DNA from: Mesotaenium endlicherianum
Taxonomy: Eukaryota; Streptophyta; Zygnematophyceae; Zygnematales; Mesotaeniaceae
Direction: 5' to 3'
Length of the DNA stretch: 35,169 nt
Assembly (NCBI GenBank): GCA_009602735.1
Contig: WELA01001035.1
Span: 13,498-48,666, forward strand
Shown: one piece after another, positions 1-8,386 of the stretch
Position numbering within the stretch: the first letter of the stretch is position 1
Layout of the letters: each line of letters starts with the position of its first letter
Translations under genes and position numbers: made by a program
The notes under the pieces: generated by a model
Told to the model about the DNA's origin: nothing
The model's input: only the letters and a program-made list of their open reading frames with translations
The model's database searches: none

Positions 1-755
1 ACCACCTGCACCGGTTTGCTGGGATCATACACGGCTAGCACTGGGGCAGAACAAAGGGCATCTTTAAAGGTCTGGAAGGCAGCCTGCTGCTCTTCCCCCC
101 ACACATACCCTATGTCTTTCTTAGTAAGGTCAGTCAGTTTACTGGCCTTTGTGGAATAATTCTCAATAAATCTCCTATAGTATTTAGCCAACCTGAGGAA
201 GGATCTAACTTCAGAGACAGACTGTGGTACTGGCCAGTCCCTTATGGTCTGGACTTTCTTAGGGTCCACACTGATGCCCTCTTTACTGACAACGTGGCCT
301 AAGAATTCAATACTTTCCTTAAAAAAATCACACTTGCTCATTTTAGCATATAACTGATTTCTTCTCGGAATGTCCATGATTGTCTTTAAGTGTTCAGCGT
401 GCTGAGTCTCATCTTTATATAAAATTAAAATATCATCCAGGAAAACTTGCACAAACTTATCCAAATAAGGTGTGAAAATGTCATTCGTAGCACCCATGAA
501 GGTCGCAGGAGCATTAGTCAGTCCAAATGGCATCACGTTGAACTCATAGTGTCCATAACGTGTGCGGAAGGCGGTCTTGTGTTCATCCCCCTCAGCAACT
601 CTGATTTGATGATAACCACTCTTGACATCTATCTTAGTGAACACCTTAGCACCAGACAGGGTATCAAGCAAGTCCCCGATTCTGGGTAAAGCATACTTGT
701 TCTTTACTGTAATTCTGTTCAGGGCTCTATAATCCACACACATCCGCAAGGAATC
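1..755 (-). pseudogene. RT fragment, Ty3/gypsy, runs off the left edge
   Basis: The minus strand reads open from the LRMCVDY box at about 743 to the window edge. It contains the fingers/palm core of a gypsy [35 protein letters not shown], the catalytic VFLDDIL motif near 430-440, SKCDF, the LGHVVSKEG connection, RSFL, and YYRRFIENY leading into the start of RNase H. The catalytic aspartates are present and I found no stop, so this is the best-preserved RT core of its family here. Upstream homology stops abruptly at about 755, before the usual [11 protein letters not shown] block, so it is a fragment joined to something else. It is closely related to the RT of element 1 (777-1474) and element 2. 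It lies head to head with the former. Confidence 0.85.
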
Positions 756-1429
756 AAGGACTTGCTTTAAACCTTGTTTGGTGCTAAGGTGTTCAGTAAG
801 ATAGATCTCAAGAGTGGTTATCATCAAATCAGAATTGTTGAGGAAGATGAACACAAGACGGCCTTCCGCACACGTTATGGACACTATGAGTTCAACGTGA
901 TGCCATTAGGACAGACTAATACTCCTGCGACCTTCATGGGTGCTATGAATGACATTTTCAGACCTTATTTGGATAAGTTTGTGCAAGTTTTCCTGGATGA
1001 TATTTTAATTTTCTCTAAAGATGGAGCTCAGCACACTGAACATTTAAAGACAGTCATGGACACTCTGAGAAAAAATCACTTATATGCTAAAATGAGCAAG
1101 TGTGATTTTCTTTAAAGTATTGAATTCTTAGGCCACGCTGTCAGTAAAGAAGGCATCAGTGTGGATCCTAAGAAAGTCCAGACCATAGGGGACTGGCCTG
1201 TACCACAGTCCGTCTCTGAAGTTAGATCCTTCCTCAGGTTGGCTAACTACTATAGGAGATTTATTGAGAATTATTCTACAAAGGCCAGTAAATCGACTGA
1301 CCTTACTAAGAAAGACTTAAGGTATGTGTGGGGGGAAGAGCAGCAGGCTGCCTTCCAGACCCTTAAAGATGCTCTTTGTTCTACCCCGGTGCTAGCCGTG
1401 TATGACCCCAGCAAATCGGTGCAAGCGGT
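1..1429. repeat. Long inverted repeat of RT sequence (arms 1-655 and 778-1429)
   Basis: The sequence at 1-655 is the reverse complement of 778-1429, with scattered mismatches and a 3-bp indel. Mirror points such as the GAKVF codons at 653 (-) and 780 (+), and the arm ends at 10 (-) and 1420 (+), give a constant sum of about 1430-1433. The spacer is about 120 bp. The arms look well over 90% alike by eye. Read-through transcription would yield a hairpin RNA with a roughly 650-bp stem. Confidence 0.85.
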
Positions 1430-1474
1430 CACTGATGCCTTTGACTTTGCCATGGGTGCTATTTTGTTGCAGCC
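774..1474 (+). pseudogene. RT of element 1 (stop at 1113)
   Basis: Reverse transcriptase core of a chromovirus, in one frame from about 777. Visible boxes: [30 protein letters not shown] (seen as TNTPATF), catalytic [10 protein letters not shown] near 990-1015, KMSKCDF, then a TAA at 1113-1115, and LGHAVSKEG and YYRRFIENY after it. The stop arises at the point where the inverted copy reads KCDFFKES; about 3 bp are missing here. The frame then runs into RNase H (a [14 protein letters not shown] block, with the catalytic Asp region near 1430) and is cut at 1474 by the solo LTR. The fingers N-terminal to KIDLKSG are lacking. The product cannot be functional. Confidence 0.85.
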
Positions 1475-1939
1475 TGTAGTGAAACAGATAGATAAAGTAC
1501 TTAGTGAAATATAATACTTTGAACACAAGTGTTAGCTTCTTGAAAGGAGAGATGGCTTCTTGAAAGTTAATATATTTTTGGATTTTGGCAAGTACAAGAG
1601 TGGTTTTGGAATGTCTTTCTATGTTCTAGCTCTTGTTACATAAGTAATTTTTAGGAAGGTGTATGTTGATGTGTTGGCACCCAACACATCCCAAAGCTTG
1701 CCACCTCTTTCTAGAATAATGTACATGTCCTTTTGACCTAAAAATGGCACATTTGACTTTTGCCACGTGGAGTTCTTCTAGGTCTTTTCTCTAACTTTGA
1801 AAATGCCTTAGAAGGTTCAAAGGACATGAACCAAGTCACTAGAGTACCTATTCACACTTGAATCCACACAATACCACTCAAATATATTTGAAAACATTTA
1901 AATATATAAAACTAATATATAATAACTCAAATCACTACA
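1475..1939 (-). mobile_element. Solo LTR of the element 5 family, TSD CAGCC
   Basis: A 465-bp segment begins TGTAGTG and ends CACTACA, giving perfect 7-bp terminal inverted repeats. It is flanked by a perfect 5-bp duplication CAGCC (1470-1474 and 1940-1944). Removing it and one duplicate restores homology with the uninterrupted RNase H start in element 2 (about 21285). It matches the LTR at 33170-33689 along its length, apart from missing stretches of about 23 bp near 1513 and 12 bp near 1637 that include the TATA-like box of the other copy. The minus orientation is inferred from element 5. A single LTR with intact TSDs is the usual product of LTR-LTR recombination. Confidence 0.93.
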
Positions 1940-2062
1940 CAGCCTGCTGACAAAATCACAAAGGATGGTAAGGTACGGCAGGAGTGACATCCTGTGTTGT
2001 ATGAGTCTATGAAATTTAATCCAGCGGAAATTAATTACTCAGTGCATGATAAAAGCTGCTAG
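1940..2062 (+). pseudogene. RNase H remnant of element 1
   Basis: After the solo LTR the frame resumes and matches element 2 RNase H: a KVRQE-stop-HPVLYE stretch and [19 protein letters not shown] replaces the Trp codon that element 2 keeps at QEWHPV. At about 2061 the sequence jumps from the HDKELLA region straight to the linker before the integrase. This removes roughly 300 bp that in element 2 (about 21400-21680) carry the rest of RNase H. The domain is destroyed. Confidence 0.75.
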
Positions 2063-2074
2063 GTGAAATAGTCC

Positions 2075-2524
2075 TTCCTTGAACAACTTAGGAAAGCTTA
2101 CCTTTCTGACCCAACATTTGAGCCCAGCCCCACTACTGGTGCGTGTCGTGCTACTGCATTCAGGTATAAGCATAAGGGAGGGGTTTGGGTGACTGAAATC
2201 ACTTCAGGCAGGCCGAAGCTGGTCATTCATAAAAACTTGGAAATAAGGTCCCTTTTATTGAGTCAAGCACATGATAGTTTGCTGGGTGGGCATTTGGGGC
2301 AGGCCAAAACTGTTGGCAAACTGGCAAAACATTATCATTGGGAGGGATTACCTCGGGAGGACTTGAAATACGTTAAATCCAGTGACCAGTGTCAAAAGAA
2401 CAAGTCTAGGCACACACCACCAGGTGGCCTCTTACAACCGCTGCCCATCCCAGCTGGCCGCTGGGAAACACTATCCATGAACTGGGTGGTCACACTGCCA
2501 ATGGGCATGATTCGATACTGGTAG
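2075..2524 (+). pseudogene. Integrase zinc-binding N-terminus of element 1
   Basis: Frame open from the FLEQLRK block at 2075 to a TAG at 2522. It contains the linker before the integrase (DPTFEPSP, GVWVTE) and the H2C2 domain: histidines in AHDSLLGGH, then SSDQCQKNK. The first zinc-binding Cys is replaced by Ser; element 2 keeps FCDQC. The catalytic core starts at MNWVVTLP, where the first catalytic Asp is Asn here. It is then truncated: the sequence passes from DKL directly to DGQTERTN at about 2535, deleting the part with the second catalytic Asp. Confidence 0.8.
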
Positions 2525-2537
2525 TTGTGGATAAACT

Positions 2538-3353
2538 GATGGGCAGACTGAAAGAACTAACAGAGTTCTGCAAGAGGTGCTGCGAGCGTATATTAACCAA
2601 AAACAAGATAATTGGGATGACCTGTTACCTCAAATCCAGTTTGCGGTCAACAGTGCGGTGCACGCGTCAACGGGCAAGACTCCTTTTGAACTAAGCCTGG
2701 GTAGAGTCCCTAAGTCTCCTTTAGATGTCTTAGGGGAGTCCTTAACTCACCCTGCAAGGATTGACAATCCAATCTCCCTCCAGTTAACTCAAGAGTTTTA
2801 TGACACCCTGTCAGAAGTCCAGCAGAACCTGCACAAAGCCCAAGAAAACCAACAAAAGTACGCTAATCAGCACTGTCGAGAACTGACCTTTTCTAAAGGC
2901 GATTTGGTCAAACTGCATTCTCAGCACCTGTACCTCCCTGGTGTGGTCAAGAAAGAGCTTGGCCCTGTCTGGGTCGGCCCATATTCGGTGGTGCGCCGTG
3001 TCGGTCAAAATGCTTACAAACTGAACATGTCAGCCAAATACAAGGGTCATCCGATCTTTAATGTCTCCTTCCTGGAACCATACATCAAAGGTGATACACT
3101 GTTTACAGGTCGGTTACCTGTCCAACCGGGACCGGTCCCCGCTGTCCGAGACGCCGACCCTGAGGAATATGAGATTGAGGAGATTTTAGACGCGCGCTCA
3201 ATCCGTCAATCATCTAAATATGTCACGAAGGACCTTATTCGATGGAAGGGTTACGATGCCTCTGGGGACACTTGGGAATTTAAAGATCATTTGACTAATG
3301 CCAAAGGGGCGTTGAAACGGTTCTACCTTCGGGCGGTTGGAGCACCTTCCTAA
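2538..3353 (+). pseudogene. Integrase C-terminal half plus chromodomain, element 1
   Basis: Open from the deletion junction to the TAA at 3351. It begins with the third catalytic block (DGQTERTNR, with the Glu), continues through the integrase C-terminal region (KTPFELSLGR, HCRELTFSKGDLVKL, the GPY/F module near GPVWVGPYSVV, then HPIFNVSFLEPY) and ends in a chromodomain of about 50 residues (YEIEEILDARS to LKRFYL). The three aromatic cage positions are intact: Tyr in EEYEIEEI, Trp in IRWKGY, Trp in GDTWEF. Chromodomains of this class target integration to methylated-histone chromatin. This is the best-preserved chromodomain of the family in the window. Confidence 0.9.
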
Positions 3354-3621
3354 CAATCATTTCAGTTGACACGGGAAGGTGACAGGAGTTGGAAGGGGAA
3401 ATACATGACAATTAGTGTGCGAGAGCGAGGAAGGGACAGTTATGTGAACCCTAAGTCATACGTTTATGTCTAGCGCACCGCAACTACGTCAACTCCTAGC
3501 AATCACCCTGTAAGGTAAACAGGAACGAATATACCATACTAATTCAAACTTACTCCCTTCCTGCAACTCCTATGACAAAGGTCGATATCCTACTAACTTG
3601 TGCCCTGGTTACATGTGCAGA
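3354..3621 (+). other. Pol to extra-ORF spacer of element 1, with PPT-like tract
   Basis: Non-coding. A purine-rich stretch at about 3388-3403 (GTTGGAAGGGGAAATA) is followed by TGACAATTAG. Element 2 has a matching arrangement at 23236-23260 (AAGTTGGAGGGGAATG, then TGACAGTTA). The true polypurine tract of this family before the 3' LTR also reads AAGTTGGAGG, so this looks like an internal PPT, perhaps a relic of an older element end. No promoter is convincing. Confidence 0.5.
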
Positions 3622-4626
3622 ATGGCTCCCACCACACAAAAAGAGGACAGAAAGCGCAAGGCAGAAGAAGTCAGGAGGACAATGGAGCAATACCAGAAGG
3701 AGTTGGTGGCAACGTCCCTCACCAGAAGAGAACAAGAAAGGGTCCGCAAACAACAAGAGGCGACAGAAGAAGCACAGAGGAAGAAGGATCAGGAAGCGGA
3801 AAACCTCAGGAAAGCTGAGGAGGAGAGACAGAAGAAACAACAAGAAGAAGCGGCAGCGGCAGAGGAGGAGAGAAGGAAAAAGGCTGAAGCGGACAGGCAG
3901 AAGAGCTTGGCCACTTACAGGTATACTGTGGTGGATGGCCAAAACTTTGATAACCTGAAGAAAGCATTGCTGGCAGCCCACGAGATCAACAAGCTGGAAC
4001 AGACAACACTGCTACAGAAAGAAGGAGCTGCAGCACTGGATAGGTACATTGAGACACACACTGGTGTGGTCCTCTACGAAGATTATGCCAAGATGGTGGG
4101 CTATGCAGCAGAGCAGGCCCGGTACCTTGCAGATGATTCAGAGAACAAGCCGGTCCCAATATCGGGAATAGTGGGAGATCAGAGACTCATCAGGATGGTG
4201 AGCATGCGGCCCGATAGCTTTAAGGATGCGGTATTCTACCTCACACTATTGCCAGCTTACAATGAAGTTGAGAGAAGGAGCTGGGAGTACTTGGCCAGGG
4301 AAGCANAAGGAGGCAGGACAGCAGATGTTCTCTCCCCATTGGTTCCCATGTAAATTGAGAAAGGCTGAGCATGGATCCCAATATTACCAGAAGCCAACAG
4401 ACTGGAGGTGGATGACCGTCACAAACAAAAAGCAGGAGTGTGACCGAGCCCAACCAGACGATTTCCACTATGGCCTAGACGGCTACCTCATCCTACCACC
4501 TCACATTGCCCCTTGGGACCCCAGGCTGAATGGCTGCCTGAGCAATATGAATGCAGAGACCAAAGAGCACAGGAGGAGGGGGTCTGAGGGAAAGCATGCC
4601 TTTGTCAAATGGGCAAAGCATGCAAG
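3622..4626 (+). pseudogene. Env-position extra ORF of element 1, 5' part
   Basis: Function unknown. The ATG at 3622 was chosen because MAPTTQKEDRKRK aligns with MTQKSELKRERR of element 2; an upstream in-frame extension is not conserved. Residues 1-100 are almost all E, K, R, Q and A, a strong coiled-coil candidate. A globular region follows (ATYRYTVVDGQNF, DYAKMVGYAAEQA, PVPISGIVG, IRMVSMRPDSFKDAV, YNEVERRSWEYLARE), then a frame change close to the ambiguous base at 4306. The next frame holds TDWRWMTV and LILPPHIAPWDPRLNG, ending at GKHAFVKWAKHA. Element 4 is inserted at 4626/4627. The ORF continues at 16343. No signal peptide or membrane segment is visible, so it is not an obvious envelope protein. 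It shares its order with element 2 (23561-24406 and 30298-31118). Confidence 0.75.
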
Positions 4627-4772
4627 TGTCGTGCGTTAAGAGATCGGGTGCGCCTTGTAGGCATAAGCAGCACACAATAGACAAGCAGGCTTTGCTGCAA
4701 TGAAGTCTATAAAATGGCTTTATAGCCAAAGAGGGAGTCAAGCGTCAAATGTTTTAATTCCCCCCCCAGCTC
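4627..4772 (-). other. Left terminal region of element 4 with candidate PPT
   Basis: Short non-coding stretch between the element end and the PHD ORF. On the minus strand a run of eight G followed by AATT (about 4756-4770) could be the polypurine tract. The roughly 128 bp beyond it would then be a short or truncated 3' LTR ending in CA. It does not resemble the 15298-16342 region. It also contains a TATAAAATGG-like sequence with a small inverted repeat (about 4706-4729). Confidence 0.35.
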
Positions 4773-5618
4773 TCAGCCTCTAGCTGATGGGCTGTGTACG
4801 CTGCCTAAGGCTAGCTCAGAGCAGTCTTTGCAGAACCAGTCGTCAGCGGGCACGCGGGCCAGCGGCGGGTCGAGGCAGCCGATGTGGAAGCCGAGGTTGC
4901 AGCTGTCGCAAAGCAGCATCTTGGCCTCCTGGCCAGGGCTGTGACAGATCTGGCACGCCCAGTCCTTGGGCGGCCGCGCGTCGCGGGGACGGACCTGCAA
5001 GTCCAGGTTAGGAAGATGGCACGGCCCACAGTTCTTCGTGTGGTCCCTGTGAAGACGGCCATCTGCGCCTTCCAGCTCCAGGACGCCTGACGCCAAGGCA
5101 CGCTTGACGCGCAGGATGACCGGCGAGCTGCTGGTGTCGAGGGTGTTCTTCGTCTGGCGTCGCAGGTACACAAAGTCGCCTGCGGAAAACTGCAACACCC
5201 ACGGATGATAGGCTCCTCCACGAGTCATGGCGTACCTCAGTGTGTCGCGATGTTGTGCGATGCTGAGGTTATCCATGGCCATGGGCATCAGGCGCCGAAA
5301 GAGCTGAGCACGTTGCCCGATAAGAGCACTCCATGTGTCGGGACTGTCCAAGTCCAAGACGTTCTCGGCCACCGTTCTGGCTGCTGCTGGCAGGATGGGC
5401 TGTCGGCCGTAGAGAAGGAAGTAGGGAGAGTGCGAGGCCAGGGAGGCCTGCTTACTGAACCTGTACCCCATCGCCAGCCAAGGGAGGGCGTCGTCCCAGT
5501 AGGTACGGTCGTGGGCAAGGCAGTACTTCTGCAGCCCTAGCTTGACGGTCTGCACCATGCGCTCGGCGAGGCCGTCAGCCTGAGGATGATCGCGGGAGGT
5601 GGTGCAGTGGTCGATCAT
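4773..5618 (-). pseudogene. Integrase C-terminal half fused to a PHD finger, element 4
   Basis: About 281 residues. Residues 1-60 carry the third catalytic block of the DDE integrase (DHPQADGLAERMVQT, Glu near residue 19). Then come the C-terminal integrase region (YFLLYGRQPILP, MDNLSIAQHRD, FSAGDFVYLRR) and a conserved HRDHTKNCGPCHLPNL stretch. Residues 222-266 form a PHD finger with C4HC3 spacing: CQIC, then CDSC 11 residues later, NLGFHIGC, and WFCKDC with the typical Trp two residues before the seventh ligand. PHD fingers read histone H3 tails, so this occupies the place of a chromodomain as a chromatin-targeting module (inference). The ORF is out of frame with the integrase core upstream; a short deletion at 5619-5627 explains the break. 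The stop is at 4773. Confidence 0.88.
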
Positions 5619-5626
5619 AGAGCGCT

Positions 5627-8386
5627 CTACTCCTTGCCCTGGTCGGTCAGCACCTCAGCGCAGCCGCCAAAGCGGCTAAGGACCTGATTGAGGAAGGCCT
5701 GCGCGATCCCCTCACTGGCCTTGCTGGGCAAGGGCACGAGCTCGATCCACTTGGACATGTGCTCAATCATCACCAAGACGTAGAGGTTGCCCTGGCGGGA
5801 CTTGGGCAGCTCTCCAGCCAAGTCAAGCAACCACCTGTAGAACAGCCCCTGAATAGGAAGAGGGCTGAGGGCAACGGTGCGCGCTGTGAAGCTCGAGCGC
5901 ACACGGTCGCAGAGAGTGCAGCTGCTGACGACAGCGGCGACGACCTTAGTCATGCCGTGCCACCAGTACTCGGCCTGAAGAAGACTGAGGGTGCGCTTGA
6001 CACCGAAGTGCCCGAGGGACTCGTGCACTCGGCGCACCAGCTGACTGCGTATGGGAGGCTCAGGGACCACCAGGATGGAGCCGTCCGCCATCACGCGCCT
6101 CACGTGCCCCTCCATGAAAATGAAGTCGCGGCTGCGTCTGAGGATGCGGTCGCGCTCGCGTGCGCTGACATCGGATGCCAAATCCTTGGCCGTGACGTAC
6201 TGCAGTACTGGGGCGTCGTCCCACACGTCCTCGGGACCGCGCTGCCAGCTGTCCTGGTCCTCTGCCGCTGCCAGGGCCAATCGCCGAGTGGTGACGGTGA
6301 CCTTGTCCAGGCTAGTGAGCCTTGCGGGTCGTACATCGCCGTCCACGGTGAAGGCCAGGAAGGCCGCCGCATGCCAGGCTACCGGCTCATCCTCATCGTG
6401 GTGAGCCACAGTGAGATCCCTCGAGGAGGGCAGCGGGTTACGGCTGAGACCGTCAGCGTCCAGGTTGGTCGAGCCTGGACGGTGGTGCACGTCGAAGGTG
6501 TACTCCTGCAAGATAAGCGCCCACCGTGCGTACTTGCCGGTCAAGCGCTCCGACATCATGAGCCACTTAAGTGGCTGATGGTCGGTGACCAGGCTGAAGT
6601 GCGTGCCGTCGAGATAGTGCCTGAAGTGCACGATTGCCCAGACTGCTGCCAGGCACTCCCCCTCGTAGGAGCCATAGTTGCCTTCCGCGCGGTTGTTGCT
6701 GCGGCTGGCGTAGGCCACCACATGCTCGAAGCCGTCATGCTCCTGCACCAGCACAGCGCCCAGCCCTGCCTGCGACCAGTCGGTGTGGAGGATGAAGGGC
6801 TTCGCGTAGTCAGGACGACAAAGCACAGGAGCGCTCACCAGCAGCTCCTTGAGCTTATCGAATGCTGCCTGCTGCTCTGGTCCCCATACGTAGGCAACGC
6901 CCTTGCGGAGCAAATCGTTGAGCGGCTTGGCTAGCTCACTGAATCCTGGCACGAAGCGGCGGTAGTAGTTGGCGATGCCGAGGAAGGCCCGTAGCTGCGC
7001 AAGATCTGTAGGAGGTGGGATGCCTGTGATGGCCGAGATCTTCGCCAGCTGGGGTGCCAAGCCGCTGGAGGAGAGCAGGTGGCCAAGGTACTCCACCTCG
7101 CGGGTCCCAAAGGTGCACTTGCCTGGGTGGCACTTGAGCCCAGCGGCCTCCAAGCGGTCCAGGACGGTAGTGATGTGCACCACGTGCTCCTCAAACGTCT
7201 GACTGAAGACAAGCACGTCATCGATGTAGCATCGGGCAAAGGACAGCCCAACCAACTCCTTATCCATCACCCTCTGAAAGGTAGCTGGCGCGTTCTTCAA
7301 CCCGAACGGCATCACCACCCACTCGTAGAGCCGCTGTGCTCCCCAGAACGCCGTCTTATGCTGGTCCTCCTCGGCGATGGGAATCTGGTTGAAGCCCTGA
7401 CGCAGATCCAGCACTGAGAACCAAGTGCACATGCCAATGTCGTCAAAGATCTCGTCAGGCGTCGGCATAGGGTATCTGTCCTGCTCGGTGACCTCGTTCA
7501 GCCTACGATAGTCACTGCACATCCTCTTCTCGGACCAGTTGCCCGAGGCATCCTTCTTGGCTGGCATGACCGTGGGTGCGGCATAACGAGAGGAGGACTC
7601 CCAAATGAGCCGGTTGTCCTCCAGCTTGCCTGTCTGCGCGCTGATCAAGCCATCCTCGAAGTGGCTGTAGCGATAACGCTTCAGGAAAATGGGCTCCTGC
7701 AACGTGAGAGTAATCCGCATGGGGTCCCCCCGATAGCGCCCGAGATCGTGCATGCCGCTGGCAAAGCTGGTGCGACGCCTCTCGTCCAGCAGTGCCGTCA
7801 ACTGTGCAGCCTCTGCCGTGGTGAGTGTCCCCCCCAGCTTCCATGTCGGTGGAGCTGGTGGCGTCGCCTGGCCTGCTGGAGTCTCCTGTCTTGCCGCTGG
7901 GGTAGACTCTGGTGCTGCAGGTGTCACTTGCCCTGCAGCGGCTGGCGCTCGGCCTGCCGCGGGTACCTGCACTGTGGCAGTTGCGACCGGCTGCCTGGCA
8001 CCATCTGCCTGCGAGCGATCGTCTGCCTGCAAGCGAGGAAAAAGAAAAGGTGAGTGGGACTCCCTGGGTTGCTGTGAGGACTCCTCTCTCCGCCGGGACT
8101 CCCTGGGTCGCTGTGAGGACTCCTCTCTCCGCCGGCCCCCCCCCAGCAAACCAGAGTCCTCCCCGCGCGGCGGCGGAGAGGGGGGGCGGGTGCGCGCTTG
8201 CGGTGCAGGCCCTGCACGTCGATGATGCCACGTCGTGCCGGGCGGGGCCTGATTGTTATCATCGGTGGAGTCATCGTCCATATCATCGGCAGGCCGAGGG
8301 AGCTCGGGATGCCGGGCTGCGGCGTAGAGAGGCGCCAAGGCTTGCGTCTGCAGCAGAATCCATGTGAGGACGTTGGCGTCGATGGC
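5627..8386 (-). CDS. RT, RNase H and integrase core of element 4 polyprotein
   Basis: Open for about 920 codons and in the same frame as the methyltransferase upstream, separated only by the TAG at 8387-8389; there is no sign of its own start. Residue numbers count from the Met at 8338. The N-terminal 150 residues are Pro/Arg/Glu-rich with a 13-residue tandem repeat. The RT follows: MCSDYRRLNE near 272, LDLRQGFNQI, MPFGLKNAPATFQ, catalytic CYIDDVLVFS near 369, and YYRRFV. RNase H: ILHTDWSQAGLGAVL near 519, EGECLAAVWAI, VTDHQPLKWL. Integrase: H2C2 domain (HESLGH and CTLC, near 772-805), first Asp in LLDLAGEL, second Asp in LTDQG just before the stop at 5627. RT and RNase H catalytic residues look intact. 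The integrase is cut between the second Asp and the Glu. Confidence 0.92.
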   Translation of the reverse strand, partial: AIDANVLTWILLQTQALAPLYAAARHPELPRPADDMDDDSTDDNNQAPPGTTWHHRRAGPAPQARTRPPSPPPRGEDSGLLGGGRRREESSQRPRESRRREESSQQPRESHSPFLFPRLQADDRSQADGARQPVATATVQVPAAGRAPAAAGQVTPAAPESTPAARQETPAGQATPPAPPTWKLGGTLTTAEAAQLTALLDERRRTSFASGMHDLGRYRGDPMRITLTLQEPIFLKRYRYSHFEDGLISAQTGKLEDNRLIWESSSRYAAPTVMPAKKDASGNWSEKRMCSDYRRLNEVTEQDRYPMPTPDEIFDDIGMCTWFSVLDLRQGFNQIPIAEEDQHKTAFWGAQRLYEWVVMPFGLKNAPATFQRVMDKELVGLSFARCYIDDVLVFSQTFEEHVVHITTVLDRLEAAGLKCHPGKCTFGTREVEYLGHLLSSSGLAPQLAKISAITGIPPPTDLAQLRAFLGIANYYRRFVPGFSELAKPLNDLLRKGVAYVWGPEQQAAFDKLKELLVSAPVLCRPDYAKPFILHTDWSQAGLGAVLVQEHDGFEHVVAYASRSNNRAEGNYGSYEGECLAAVWAIVHFRHYLDGTHFSLVTDHQPLKWLMMSERLTGKYARWALILQEYTFDVHHRPGSTNLDADGLSRNPLPSSRDLTVAHHDEDEPVAWHAAAFLAFTVDGDVRPARLTSLDKVTVTTRRLALAAAEDQDSWQRGPEDVWDDAPVLQYVTAKDLASDVSARERDRILRRSRDFIFMEGHVRRVMADGSILVVPEPPIRSQLVRRVHESLGHFGVKRTLSLLQAEYWWHGMTKVVAAVVSSCTLCDRVRSSFTARTVALSPLPIQGLFYRWLLDLAGELPKSRQGNLYVLVMIEHMSKWIELVPLPSKASEGIAQAFLNQVLSRFGGCAEVLTDQGKE
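8056..8133. repeat. 39-bp tandem duplication
   Basis: Two adjacent copies (8056-8094 and 8095-8133) differ at a single position. In the polyprotein frame they add 13 residues, giving two REESSQ-type units in the disordered N-terminal part of the RT segment. The near identity points to a recent slippage event. Confidence 0.9.

Noticed and set aside
3550..3981. Minus-strand ORF with Leu/Phe-rich, membrane-like translation
   Set aside because: Antisense to the E/K-rich coiled coil of the extra ORF; glutamate and lysine codons read backwards give Leu, Phe and Ser.
3622..4626. Extra ORF as a retroviral envelope glycoprotein
   Set aside because: No signal peptide, transmembrane segment or Cys-rich ectodomain is visible; only its position resembles env.
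5759..6934. 391-codon plus-strand ORF opposite the element 4 pol
   Set aside because: Antisense to an ORF with clear RT, RNase H and integrase motifs. GC-rich coding DNA commonly leaves the complementary frame open, and its translation has no recognisable domain.
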